NCBI GenBank assembly: GCA_011389815.1
Contig: JAABTP010000030.1
Location: 1-33,645 of the forward strand
Origin: Desulfobulbaceae bacterium
Lineage (GTDB): Bacteria; Desulfobacterota; Desulfobulbia; Desulfobulbales; Desulfobulbaceae
Direction: 5' to 3'
Length of the DNA: 33,645 bases
Part shown: positions 25,585 to 33,060 of the stretch, piece after piece
How the letters are laid out: every line of letters starts with the position of its first letter
How positions within the stretch are numbered: position 1 is the stretch's first letter
Notes under the pieces: generated by a model
The model's database searches: none
The model's input: the letters and a program-made list of their open reading frames with translations, nothing else
Told to the model about the DNA's origin: nothing
Made by a program: the position numbers and the translations under genes

Positions 25585-26790
25585 ATGATGACCACTTGCC
25601 CCATTGCCATACTGAATGCTGTATCCTCAGAAGGATTGGATATTTTTGGTGAAAAGTATCAGCTGCATGCTGATGCGAAAGATGCCATAGGGCTTGTTCT
25701 CCGTAGTTCACCGGTTGATCTGGATGAATTCCCGAATCTGGTGGCTATTGCCCGGGCCGGGGCCGGAGTGAATAATATTCCCGTGGATGAGGCTTCAGAG
25801 CGTGGAATATGTGTGTTTAACACACCTGGTGCCAATGCCAATGCTGTGGTTGAGCTGGTTTTTACGATGCTGGGGATTTCGTTACGTAATCTTCACCAGG
25901 GCATGGATTTCTGTGAGGGGCTTTCTGGTCTTGCAGGAGATGCTCTCAATAAGGAGGTGGAAGCCCGGAAAAAGATGTTTAAGGGGTCTGAGATGTCTGG
26001 AAAGACCTTGGGGGTTATCGGGCTGGGGCAAATCGGTGTCCGGGCTGCGAACATGGGGATCTACCATAATATGCGGGTGATTGGCTATGATCCTTACCCG
26101 GTTATGGATAATATTCATGGCCTGCTGCCAGAGGTGGAACTGGCCCAGGCTCGCCGCGAGTTGCTGGCCCAGGCAGATGTTGTTTTTCTGCATGTTCCTT
26201 TGAATAAAAATACCAGGGAGCTGGTGAATTAGGAATTCATTGACTTTATGAAAGAAGATGCCCTGCTGTTCAACTATGCCCGTGGACCGGTTGTGGATGA
26301 GAACGTGGTGATTAAGGCCCTTGAGGATGGTAAGATCGCTGGTCATATTTCAGATTTTCCCTCACCCAAATTAATTGATCATGACAAGGTGCTTCTCACG
26401 CCCCATCTTGGTGCTTCTACAGCTGAGTCTGAGGAAAACTGCGCTTGTATGGCGGTTAAAGAGCTGAAAGGGTATCTGGAGTACGGCAATATCACCCATA
26501 GTGTCAATTTTCCTAATGTAGAAAGTATCCCTACTGTTTGGGTCCACACCCGTTTGATTGTGATCAATAAAGATACACCTGGGATGATTGGCTTGATGAG
26601 TAATATTCTTGGCAAGCATGATATTAATATCATGAGTTATACCAATAAGAGCAACGGTACCTTGGGGTATAATATTATTGATACTGCAAGTGCTGTCTCG
26701 CCCGAGGTCTGCAAGGAGATTGAGGCGGTTGACGGGGTGATCAGGACACGGGTGATTCCGGTGAAGAGCGGCTTCAATATCACAATATAG
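25585..26790 (+). pseudogene. serA: 3-Phosphoglycerate dehydrogenase gene interrupted by an in-frame TAG
   Basis: The frame encodes a short SerA with ACT domain: active-site RAGAGVNN (R57), NAD-binding GVIGLGQIG (143-151), ARGPVVDENV, catalytic His in TPHLGAST (about 274) and a C-terminal ACT domain from about 320. SerA makes 3-phosphohydroxypyruvate, the first step of serine synthesis. After residue 215 the codon is TAG (26230-26232), yet the same frame continues without shift (EFIDFMKEDALLFNYARG) to the natural TAG end. One base change from AAG, GAG or CAG explains it. As written, translation gives a 215-residue fragment lacking His and ACT. GGAG lies 4 and 7 nt before two tandem ATGs. Real mutation, read-through or sequencing error cannot be told apart here. 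Confidence 0.85.
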
Positions 26791-26816
26791 GATGGATGTT
26801 TTTTTATCTATTTTTC

Positions 26817-26846
26817 TTGACGGGCAATTCGTTTATGTGTAATAAT
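26817..26846 (+). promoter_or_regulatory. Promoter of the c-di-GMP riboswitch transcript
   Basis: TTGACG (26817-26822) and AATAAT (26841-26846) are spaced by 18 bp. The start would lie near 26853, right at the hairpin AACCTGAA (26854-26861) with TTCAGGTT (26868-26875) that heads the leader. Confidence 0.6.
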
Positions 26847-26903
26847 TACTCATAACCTGAAGGGAATTTCAGGTTTATCTTCATCACTTTCTGGTTGAAT
26901 CCT

Positions 26904-26986
26904 GAAAGTTGATAAAGCCACAACCGTCGTGAGGCGGTGTCGGAAAGCCACGGGTCTCTTTAAGGAGAGATAGCCGGGTTACCTTC
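26904..26986 (+). ncRNA. Cyclic-di-GMP-I riboswitch (GEMM-I)
   Basis: The sequence has the GEMM-I architecture. GATAAAGCCACA leads into a stem ACCGTC (26923-26928) and GGCGGT (26933-26938) closed by the GNRA loop GTGA. Next comes GGAAAGCCACGGGTCT, the conserved joining strand, and a second stem (TCTCTT with GAGAGA) leading into ATAGCCGGGTTACC, the conserved tetraloop-receptor side. These blocks match the usual GCAAAGCC-CGGGTCT and TAGCCGGGTTRCC elements. It lies just upstream of a ribosome site (GAGGGAG) and a small ORF, then a hemerythrin gene. I see no terminator between it and the ORF, so control may act on translation or by an unseen fold. The direction of control is unknown. Confidence 0.85.
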
Positions 26987-27011
26987 TTTAAATTTGACGA
27001 GGGAGTGAATC

Positions 27012-27344
27012 ATGAAATCTCCAGGAAAAAATCCCGATAAGAAAAAATCTCTTCAGGTAACAAGAGTAGGCAATTGTCATCCCACTCTTTGTTTTATTGC
27101 ATCTTTTCTTCTCTTTGTACACAGTCAATTTCTGTTATTTTTTCAGGTATTAATGACTGTATTTCTGTTCAACACCTCCGTTGTTTACTCTAGCAAATTT
27201 GCCGGATTGAGCTGGCATAATAATTATAACTCGTTCAAAAGCGAAGTCCGTTCCGCAGAATCTCGGAGCCATGGCGCATACTGTTTTTTGGTATCTTTAA
27301 TGTTTTTGATGTGCTCGTTATTTTTGAGATATACATCTTTTTGA
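27012..27344 (+). CDS. Hypothetical small hydrophobic protein directly under the riboswitch
   Basis: This 110-codon frame begins with ATG preceded by GAGGGAG with a 6-nt gap, and it is the first frame after the c-di-GMP-I riboswitch. The product has a basic N terminus (KSPGKNPDKKKS), two hydrophobic stretches (about 28-58 and 91-105) and four Cys. I recognise no family. Composition is AT-rich and codon use looks less ordered than in neighbours, so it could be a rapidly evolving membrane peptide, a decayed gene or chance. The strong ribosome site and position argue for translation. The hemerythrin gene begins 54 bp after its stop. Confidence 0.4.
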   Translation: MKSPGKNPDKKKSLQVTRVGNCHPTLCFIASFLLFVHSQFLLFFQVLMTVFLFNTSVVYSSKFAGLSWHNNYNSFKSEVRSAESRSHGAYCFLVSLMFLMCSLFLRYTSF

Positions 27345-27398
27345 AAATATACGGTGATATATACGTGTGCTGGAACAAGCAAAATAAAGGAGGACAAA

Positions 27399-28073
27399 AT
27401 GAAAACAACCTATAATTGGACAGAAGATTGCTATAAAGGATTAGAAAAAACAGATCCTCAGTACAATCGTTTTTACAATATCATTAAGCAGTTGAATGAA
27501 ACTAGCGACGTGGCCATTGCACGGCGTCTCCGGACGGAAATGGTTCTAGACTGGCGCGATGAGTATAATGTCGGCGTGAGGGAGATAGATTCTCAGCATA
27601 AAAAGTTTTTCAAGATGATCCAAAAAATGTCTGATCTTCATCTTAAAGGAGGCGGTCGTAAAGGTGAGACGGCGCAGCTTAATCAAATGCTGGATGAATT
27701 GCTGAATTATACTAAGTTCCATTTTCAGACCGAGGAAAAGCTGATGGAGCGATATGCGTATCCCATGATACAGCATCAGAAACAGGAACATGCAATGATT
27801 CTGTCCGAGCTGGTCAGGCAGATAGCCGCGATAAGGTCTGCCAGGGGTTCAACAGCTAAATTGGTCTATTTCCTGATTCAGTGGTTTATTAAGCATACTG
27901 TCTATTCTGATAAAGATGTTGGACTGTTTATCATGCGGCAACGGAAAGCGCAGGCATTTCGGTTCAACCTGAAAGGAGTGGCTCAGAATGTTAAAGGTTT
28001 CCTGAATCAGCCGTTGACAACGGGCGATGTTATGAACTTTTTGAGCCAACCTGTAAAATTATGGGGGCAATAA
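27399..28073 (+). CDS. Bacteriohemerythrin
   Basis: The 224-residue protein carries a hemerythrin domain at about 50-178, with the full diiron ligand set: H67 in DSQHKKFF, H108 and E112 in KFHFQTEEKL, H126 and H131 in HQKQEH, and H166 and D171 in KHTVYSDKD. Such proteins bind O2 reversibly for sensing, storage or delivery. The frame opens earlier, but AAAGGAGG lies 5 nt before ATG 27399. It carries an unusual N-terminal extension of about 48 residues and a C-terminal tail with two FL(N/S)QP motifs. It shares the transcript of the c-di-GMP riboswitch as far as I can see, so its level may follow c-di-GMP. Confidence 0.9.
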   Translation: MKTTYNWTEDCYKGLEKTDPQYNRFYNIIKQLNETSDVAIARRLRTEMVLDWRDEYNVGVREIDSQHKKFFKMIQKMSDLHLKGGGRKGETAQLNQMLDELLNYTKFHFQTEEKLMERYAYPMIQHQKQEHAMILSELVRQIAAIRSARGSTAKLVYFLIQWFIKHTVYSDKDVGLFIMRQRKAQAFRFNLKGVAQNVKGFLNQPLTTGDVMNFLSQPVKLWGQ

Positions 28074-28120
28074 AGACAGAATAGCTTATTCCGTTGGATG
28101 ATATGCGGTATCTTGCGAAC

Positions 28121-28146
28121 AAGTAAAGGTGATTTTACTTTTTATT
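28121..28146 (+). terminator. Weak terminator after the bacteriohemerythrin gene
   Basis: AAGTAAA (28121-28127) pairs with TTTACTT (28134-28140) around GGTGAT and runs into TTTATTT. The stem is AT-rich, so termination may be partial. Confidence 0.45.
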
Positions 28147-28158
28147 TCATCGTAGAAA

Positions 28159-28178
28159 ACCACCCCCTCTGGGGGTGG
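28159..28178. repeat. 20-bp palindromic repeat, copy 1
   Basis: ACCACCCCCTCTGGGGGTGG forms an 8-bp CG-rich stem with the triloop TCT. An identical copy starts exactly 300 bp downstream. Confidence 0.8.
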
Positions 28179-28458
28179 TCAGAGTTCAACGGCTCTGCCG
28201 GTTGAACAGCCATTTTTGGCAAAGGTGCCGGTTATGATAGAAAATACATTTTTATTAACCGATCAATCTTGAGTGTATCCCGTGGTATATCGGCGAGATA
28301 GATGCCTCAGTTATGCATGGTGCGTAAAGCTGTTTGCAGGCTCAAGGTCCTATACGGCAACGGTTCAAGATGGTTAAGTTTCCTGATGCTAATTTTGTCA
28401 GTGTGGGTGTTCTGAAAACGGGAGCAAAGTAGACAAATGCCCTCTGGGCTTAACCAAT

Positions 28459-28478
28459 ACCACCCCCTCTGGGGGTGG
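28459..28478. repeat. 20-bp palindromic repeat, copy 2
   Basis: Identical to the copy at 28159. A related small hairpin GCCC-TCT-GGGC lies just upstream at 28439-28449. The two copies bracket a 280-bp unexplained segment. Confidence 0.8.
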
Positions 28479-28688
28479 ATTCTTTATCCGTACTTCCTCT
28501 GTAACGCTTCCAACTTCACTTTGATGAGAGGGGAAATATTTTGTCCTCTCATCCTCCCTTTCTTTATCTTTTGGAGAAAATCTCCCGAAAAAAAATCAGG
28601 GCATTTTTTTGCCCGATCATGTTTAATGGGCCGCAGATAATTCGTGCGAACGGCGCATTCATATTTTTAGTTCTAAGGAGAATGTATT

Positions 28689-30620
28689 ATGGGACAGACT
28701 GTTGCGGAGAAAATACTGGCCGCTCATCTGGTGGAAGGCGAGTTAAAAAAAGGTGAAGAGATCGGGCTGCGTATTGACCAGACCCTGACCCAGGACGCCA
28801 CTGGAACCATGGCCTATCTGGAGTTTGAGGCCATTGGTATTCCCCGTGTTCAGACCGAGCTGTCAGTGAGTTATGTTGATCATAATATGCTCCAATCAGA
28901 CTTTAAAAACGCTGATGACCATATCTTCCTGCAAGGGGCAGCACGTAAATTTGGGCTTCATTTCTCACCTCCTGGCAACGGCATCTGTCATCAGGTTCAT
29001 CTGGAGCGTTTTGGGATTCCCGGCAAAACCCTGCTTGGATCTGATTCCCACACCCCCACTGGCGGTGGAATGGGGATGTTGGCCATGGGCGCAGGCGGGT
29101 TGGATGTGGCAATGGCAATGGCAGGAAAACCCTTTTATCTGATCATGCCAAAAATTTACGGCATCAAACTCACTGGAAAGTTGCAGCCTTGGGTAGCGGC
29201 TCGTGATGTCCTGCTGGAAGTTCTGCGTCAGCTTTCGGTCAAAGGCGGGGTAGGATATATTATGGAATATTTCGGGCCAGGCGTGGCTGAATTGAGCCTC
29301 ACTGACCGTGCAACCATTACCAACTTTGGTGCGGAGCTGGGAGCCACATCTTCTCTTTTTCCATCAGATGAGAATACCCGCAAATACCTGGCTGCTCAGG
29401 GCAGGGAAGAGCAATGGCAGGAATTAGTTGCTGATCCTGATGCTGAGTACGACAAGGTGCTGGAAATTGATATGTCTACCCTGGAACCGATGATCGCCTG
29501 TCCCTCGTCTCCGGATAACGTGGTCAAGGTGAGCGAGGTTGCGGGGAAACCTGTGGCCCAGGTGCTGATTGGCTCCTGTACTAACTCCTCCCTGCGGGAT
29601 CTCACTGCTGCGGCAAAGATTATGGAAGGCCGGGAAGTCAGCCGGGATGTGAGCTTTGAGATTAATCCGGGAAGCCGTCAGGCTTTGGAGAATCTGACCG
29701 CTCAGGGTGATGTTATGCCGCTGCTCAAGGCAGGTGCCCGAATCCATCAATCCGGTTGTCTTGGTTGTATCGGTATGGGCCAGGCACCACCCACTGGCAT
29801 GAATTCCCTGCGTACTTTTTCCCGGAATTTTCCAGGCCGTTCCGGTAATAAGGGTGATCAGGTGTATCTCTGTAGCCCGGAAGTTGCAGCTGCTTCTGCT
29901 ATCAAGGGTGTTATTACCGATCCTCGTGACTTGGGCGAGTATCCCGGCTTTGAACTGCCAGCAACCTATCTTCCTGGTGATGAGCGGATTGAGAAGCCTT
30001 TGTCTGCGGTAGAAGGGGCCAAGATTGATATCGTGCGGGGCCCTAATATTGCCCCTTTTCCTGAATTTACTGAGCTGCCCGATACATGGAAAGGCAAAGT
30101 TGTCTTGAAGCTGGAAGATAACATCACCACAGATCATATTATGCCTGCCGGTGCTGCTATCCTGCCCTTGCGAAGTAATATTCCTGCGATTAGTGAGTAT
30201 GTTTTCTCTCAGGTAACAGAAGATTTTTCTGCGGATATCAAGGCAATTACTGATACTGGTTTGTTTGGGGCAGTGATTGGCGGTGATAACTATGGTCAGG
30301 GATCCAGCCGGGAGCATGCTGCCTTGGCACCTCGCTATTTGGGTGTGCAGGTCAAGCTGGTCAAGAGCTTTGCCCGTATTCATAAGGCCAATCTGATTAA
30401 TTTTGGGATCCTGCCTTTGACCTTTGTCAATGCTGAGGATTATGACAAGGTTCAGCAGGGCAGCGAAATGGTTATTCCTGGCATTCGTGAGGCTGTGACT
30501 TCCGGTGCAGAGACCATTACTGTAGAAATTGATGGGCGGCCTGTTCAGGCCCGTTGTGAGCTTTCCTCACGCCATCGAGAGATCATGGCAGCAGGAGGTT
30601 TGTTAAACTGGGCACGGTAA
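28689..30620 (+). CDS. Aconitate hydratase, Aquifex-type
   Basis: The 643-residue enzyme interconverts citrate and isocitrate with a 4Fe-4S cluster. Cluster ligands are C297 in IGSCTNSS and C357/C360 in SGCLGCIGMG. The N-terminal region has SDSHTPTGGGMGMLAMGAGG, and the C-terminal swivel domain has GDNYGQGSSREHAALAPRYLG, supplying the substrate-binding Ser-Arg. Length and sequence style match the TIGR01342-like aconitase group of anaerobes, not the 750- to 900-residue AcnA/AcnB forms. AAGGAG lies 7 nt before the ATG. The long structured leader upstream may regulate it. Confidence 0.93.
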   Translation: MGQTVAEKILAAHLVEGELKKGEEIGLRIDQTLTQDATGTMAYLEFEAIGIPRVQTELSVSYVDHNMLQSDFKNADDHIFLQGAARKFGLHFSPPGNGICHQVHLERFGIPGKTLLGSDSHTPTGGGMGMLAMGAGGLDVAMAMAGKPFYLIMPKIYGIKLTGKLQPWVAARDVLLEVLRQLSVKGGVGYIMEYFGPGVAELSLTDRATITNFGAELGATSSLFPSDENTRKYLAAQGREEQWQELVADPDAEYDKVLEIDMSTLEPMIACPSSPDNVVKVSEVAGKPVAQVLIGSCTNSSLRDLTAAAKIMEGREVSRDVSFEINPGSRQALENLTAQGDVMPLLKAGARIHQSGCLGCIGMGQAPPTGMNSLRTFSRNFPGRSGNKGDQVYLCSPEVAAASAIKGVITDPRDLGEYPGFELPATYLPGDERIEKPLSAVEGAKIDIVRGPNIAPFPEFTELPDTWKGKVVLKLEDNITTDHIMPAGAAILPLRSNIPAISEYVFSQVTEDFSADIKAITDTGLFGAVIGGDNYGQGSSREHAALAPRYLGVQVKLVKSFARIHKANLINFGILPLTFVNAEDYDKVQQGSEMVIPGIREAVTSGAETITVEIDGRPVQARCELSSRHREIMAAGGLLNWAR

Positions 30621-30829
30621 AGAGAGGTGCATTTTGTTTGGATGAGGTTTTTTTTTGCGGGACAAGCAATAAAACTCCTGGTAGTAAAAATGATATAATA
30701 TCCAGAAGCATTTGATAATTTAATTTATTATCTAATTTTATGATAACGCTTATCTTTTTTAAGTCAGCAGTTTCTCTTTGTTCGGAATTATAAAAAAAAC
30801 TGAACATATTAGAAGGGAAAGGCGTGTTA

Positions 30830-30900
30830 CTGTAAAAAGACTTTTTTGTCTTAACACTTTGAATTGTCTGGTTATTGTTTTGTTTTTTTTCTTTTTACAG
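30830..30900. repeat. Perfect 10-bp inverted repeat with 51-bp spacer
   Basis: CTGTAAAAAG (30830-30839) is the exact reverse complement of CTTTTTACAG (30891-30900). The spacer is T-rich with a small AAGAC-GTCTT hairpin near the left arm. It could be a folded small RNA, a decayed element end or chance in AT-rich DNA. Confidence 0.5.
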
Positions 30901-30952
30901 CAGGTGGTACGCTCTGTGCATTAAATAGGGTGTTCTTCATCTCTTCTTTTTT

Positions 30953-30991
30953 GGCCGGTTCTTCCTCTTTTGGTTGAGCCGGTTTTTTTTT
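30953..30991 (+). terminator. Rho-independent terminator between aconitase and the mla promoter
   Basis: CCGGTTC (30955-30961) pairs with GAGCCGG (30976-30982), with one T-G wobble, followed by nine T residues. It lies 330 bp after the aconitase gene, so it may end a long 3' UTR or a separate small transcript. Confidence 0.65.
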
Positions 30992-31075
30992 ATTCTGTTC
31001 TTTTTTCCTTTCTGGTACACTGTTTTCGAGTTGACATGTGAAGTCTTCGGTATAGAGTGTGAATGCTCATTCATA

Positions 31076-31103
31076 TTGAGACTGAATATTCACTGGCTAT
31101 AAT
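31076..31103 (+). promoter_or_regulatory. Promoter of the mlaEFD operon
   Basis: TTGAGA (31076-31081) and a perfect TATAAT (31098-31103) are spaced by 16 bp. Transcription near 31110 would produce a 240-nt leader that contains both 70-bp repeats. A perfect TTGACA at 31031 lacks a well-spaced -10. Confidence 0.6.
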
Positions 31104-31186
31104 GTAAAAATTGTCAGACGACCCAAGGGCCTCGTTGAGATGTCCAGATGTTTGCTCTGATCATTCAACACATCTCATATTTCTCA

Positions 31187-31324
31187 GTAACATGACGGGT
31201 ACATCACTGTTACTTCGAGGTTTGGCCCCGGCCACAGGCCGGGGGAACGCTTTTCTGTAACATGACATGTACGTCACTGTTACTTTGAAGTTTGGTCCCG
31301 GCAACAGGCCGGGGGAACGCTTTC
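31187..31324 (+). repeat. Two tandem 70-bp structured repeats in the mlaE leader
   Basis: Unit 1 (31187-31256) and unit 2 (31257-31324) match at most positions with period 70. Each has GTAACATGAC...CACTGTTAC, which folds as a hairpin with one bulge, and then a CG hairpin (CCCCGGCC-ACA-GGCCGGGG in unit 1; CCCGGC-AACAG-GCCGGG in unit 2) followed by GGAACGCTTT. They lie directly before the first mla gene. Confidence 0.85.
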
Positions 31325-31349
31325 GTATAAAAAAACAGGACATACTCCT

Positions 31350-32162
31350 TTGCAGAAATCCAAAATGACATTCTGGACCAGGTTTCTTTTTCGCCTTGGT
31401 GATGGTTGCCTTTACGTACTTGCTGACGTAGGCAGGATGGGAATCTTTTTACTTGCTGTCCTGGCTGGCCTGTTTAAGCGACCTTTTCGTGGTAGCGAGC
31501 TTCTGAAACAATTGCATTTCATTGGTGTTGGATCCATAGCTGTGGTGTTTTTTACTGCTCTATCTTCTGGCATGGTACTTGGTCTGCAAGGAGTGTATAC
31601 CCTGCAAAGATTTGGTGCTGATGGCATGTTAGGCTCAGGGGTTGCACTGACTTTGATTATGGAACTTGGCCCGATTCTGACAGCGTTGATGGTAGCTGGC
31701 CGGGTAGGATCTGCCATGTGCGCAGAAATTGGTATTATGCGCATTTCTGAGCAAATTGATGCCTTGGAATGTATGGCTGTTGATCCTTTTCGCTACCTGA
31801 TCACGCCTAAGTTTATCGCAGCGATGATTTCTGTTCCCTTGCTCACAGCAATGTTTGACGTTGTAGGAATCTATGGTGGTTATCTTGCTGGTGTTAAATT
31901 ATTAGGGGTGAGTTCAGGTTCTTTTTTTAGCGGCATAATGAGCAGTGTCACCAATCATGAAATTCAGCTCGGCCTGATTAAATCTATTGTCTTTGCCTTT
32001 TTGTTGGTGTGGATCAGTACAGGCCGTGGGTACTATGTGTTGCAGATCCGGGGCGCAGGGTTTGGAGCTGAAAGTGTCAGCAAAGTAACCACCCAGGCTG
32101 TTGTTCTTTCCTCAATTTCTGTTTTAATCTTTGATTACCTGCTCACAGCAGTGTTGCTTTAA
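31350..32162 (+). CDS. mlaE: MlaE-family ABC transporter permease
   Basis: The 270-residue membrane protein is the permease of the MlaFEDB phospholipid transporter. It shows the MlaE core: SGMVLGLQGVYTLQRFGA, ELGPILTALMVAGRVGSAMCAEIG, ISEQIDALECMAVDPFRYLITPK and five to six hydrophobic segments. The frame starts at TTG 31350 with AGGA 8 nt upstream; the ATG at 31365 is the alternative but has no ribosome site. MlaE works with MlaF and MlaD to move phospholipids between inner and outer membrane. mlaF begins 10 bp after its stop. Confidence 0.93.
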   Translation: MQKSKMTFWTRFLFRLGDGCLYVLADVGRMGIFLLAVLAGLFKRPFRGSELLKQLHFIGVGSIAVVFFTALSSGMVLGLQGVYTLQRFGADGMLGSGVALTLIMELGPILTALMVAGRVGSAMCAEIGIMRISEQIDALECMAVDPFRYLITPKFIAAMISVPLLTAMFDVVGIYGGYLAGVKLLGVSSGSFFSGIMSSVTNHEIQLGLIKSIVFAFLLVWISTGRGYYVLQIRGAGFGAESVSKVTTQAVVLSSISVLIFDYLLTAVLL

Positions 32163-32172
32163 GGAGGGGAGA

Positions 32173-32958
32173 ATGATTGCTGAGACGGAACAAGATCAGG
32201 CAGGCCCGGTAGTTGAGTTTATTGAAGTTGAAAAGTATTTTGGAGAATGGGGCCAGAGGCATAGGGTGCTGCATGGTGTGAGCTACTCGGTTCCCCGTGG
32301 TAAAACCACTGTTATTGCAGGTGGGAGTGGTCAGGGAAAGAGTGTCACTCTCAAACTGATACTCGGCTTATTGAAACCGGATAACGGGCGCATCCTGGTG
32401 GATGGTCAAGATGTTACCCGCCTGAGCAGGAAAAAGCTTCGCGACCTGCGCATGAAATTCGGAGTTCTTTTTCAGGGGGCGGCCCTGTTTGATTCCCTTT
32501 CTGTTTTTGAGAATATTGCTCTTCCGCTTCGCGAACGAACCCGATTGAAGGAGCAGGAAATTCAGGACCAGGTTGCTGCCACCCTGGAATCCTTAGAACT
32601 CACTGGTCATGAAAACAAATTTCCAGCCCAGCTCAGTGGTGGTATGCAAAAGCGGGTTGGTTTGGCCCGTGCCTTACAGCTTGATCCTGAGATTGTTCTC
32701 TTTGATGAGCCCACAACCGGGCTTGACCCGGTGATGACCAGGGAAATCTATGATCTGTTTCGAAGAACACAGGAACGATTAGGGTATACTGCGATTCTTG
32801 TCAGTCATGATATTCCCCAGGTTTTTGATTTGGCTGATCAGATTGTTTTGCTCAATAATGGGGAGGTAGATACCTTTACCAATGTTGGGCAGATTAAAGA
32901 TTCTGAAAAGCCCCATATTCGTGAATTTGCTAACATGACACTTGGTGATTTGTCCTGA
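32173..32958 (+). CDS. mlaF: MlaF-family ABC transporter ATPase
   Basis: The 261-residue ATPase has Walker A GGSGQGKS (50-57), the Q-loop VLFQGAALFDSLSVFEN, the signature LSGGMQK (154-160), Walker B IVLFDEPTTGLDP and a switch His in VSHDI. MlaF powers the lipid transporter formed with MlaE and MlaD. The frame extends back into mlaE, but ATG 32173 has a strong GGAGG ribosome site a few bases upstream. Confidence 0.95.
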   Translation: MIAETEQDQAGPVVEFIEVEKYFGEWGQRHRVLHGVSYSVPRGKTTVIAGGSGQGKSVTLKLILGLLKPDNGRILVDGQDVTRLSRKKLRDLRMKFGVLFQGAALFDSLSVFENIALPLRERTRLKEQEIQDQVAATLESLELTGHENKFPAQLSGGMQKRVGLARALQLDPEIVLFDEPTTGLDPVMTREIYDLFRRTQERLGYTAILVSHDIPQVFDLADQIVLLNNGEVDTFTNVGQIKDSEKPHIREFANMTLGDLS

Positions 32959-33060
32959 GAGATGTACAGTAAGAGCACGGTATGACGTGCCCTTATTATT
33001 CAGTGCCTAAAAAAACGCATATTTGGGGAAATTTTAAATTGTTTAATTGGAGCGTATTAC

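Larger units (their letters stand above)
28074..28688. other. 615-bp non-coding region rich in hairpins between hemerythrin and aconitase genes
   Basis: No convincing gene is present; a 67-codon frame at 28437-28640 is built from repeat sequence. The region holds a weak terminator, two identical palindromes, a GTTCAAC...GTTGAAC hairpin (28184-28207) with triloop TCT, GCCC-TCT-GGGC (28439-28449), GATGAGAGG with CCTCTCATC (28523-28553), GGAGA-TCTCC (28573-28585) and GGGCA-TGCCC (28599-28614). The last three sit in the likely aconitase leader. Confidence 0.55.
30621..31349. other. 729-bp intergenic region between aconitase and the mla operon
   Basis: AT-rich and without a supportable gene. From left to right it holds two AT-rich hairpins (GATAAT...ATTATC at 30714-30732; GATAA-CGC-TTATC with six T at 30742-30760), a 10-bp inverted repeat with 51-bp spacing (30830-30900), a terminator, a strong promoter, TGAGATGT facing ACATCTCA (31136-31177), and two 70-bp tandem repeats ahead of mlaE. 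Confidence 0.55.

Noticed and set aside
26230-26232. Pyrrolysine-type recoding of TAG
   Set aside because: SerA is not a known pyrrolysine protein, and TAG serves as the normal stop in other genes of the window; kept only as a remote alternative to mutation or sequencing error.
27012-27344. Frameshifted remnant of a known gene in the riboswitch-hemerythrin gap
   Set aside because: I could not read any known family from this segment, so a decayed known gene is unsupported; listed instead as a doubtful hypothetical ORF.
28159-28478. CRISPR array
   Set aside because: Only two short repeat copies 300 bp apart, palindromic throughout, with no regular spacers and no cas genes.
28437-28640. 67-codon frame upstream of aconitase
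   Set aside because: Built from palindromic repeat and leader hairpins; no start signal and no protein-like composition.
31161-31343. 60-codon minus-strand frame across the 70-bp repeats
   Set aside because: Its repeated peptide merely reflects the tandem DNA repeat; no ribosome site or family.
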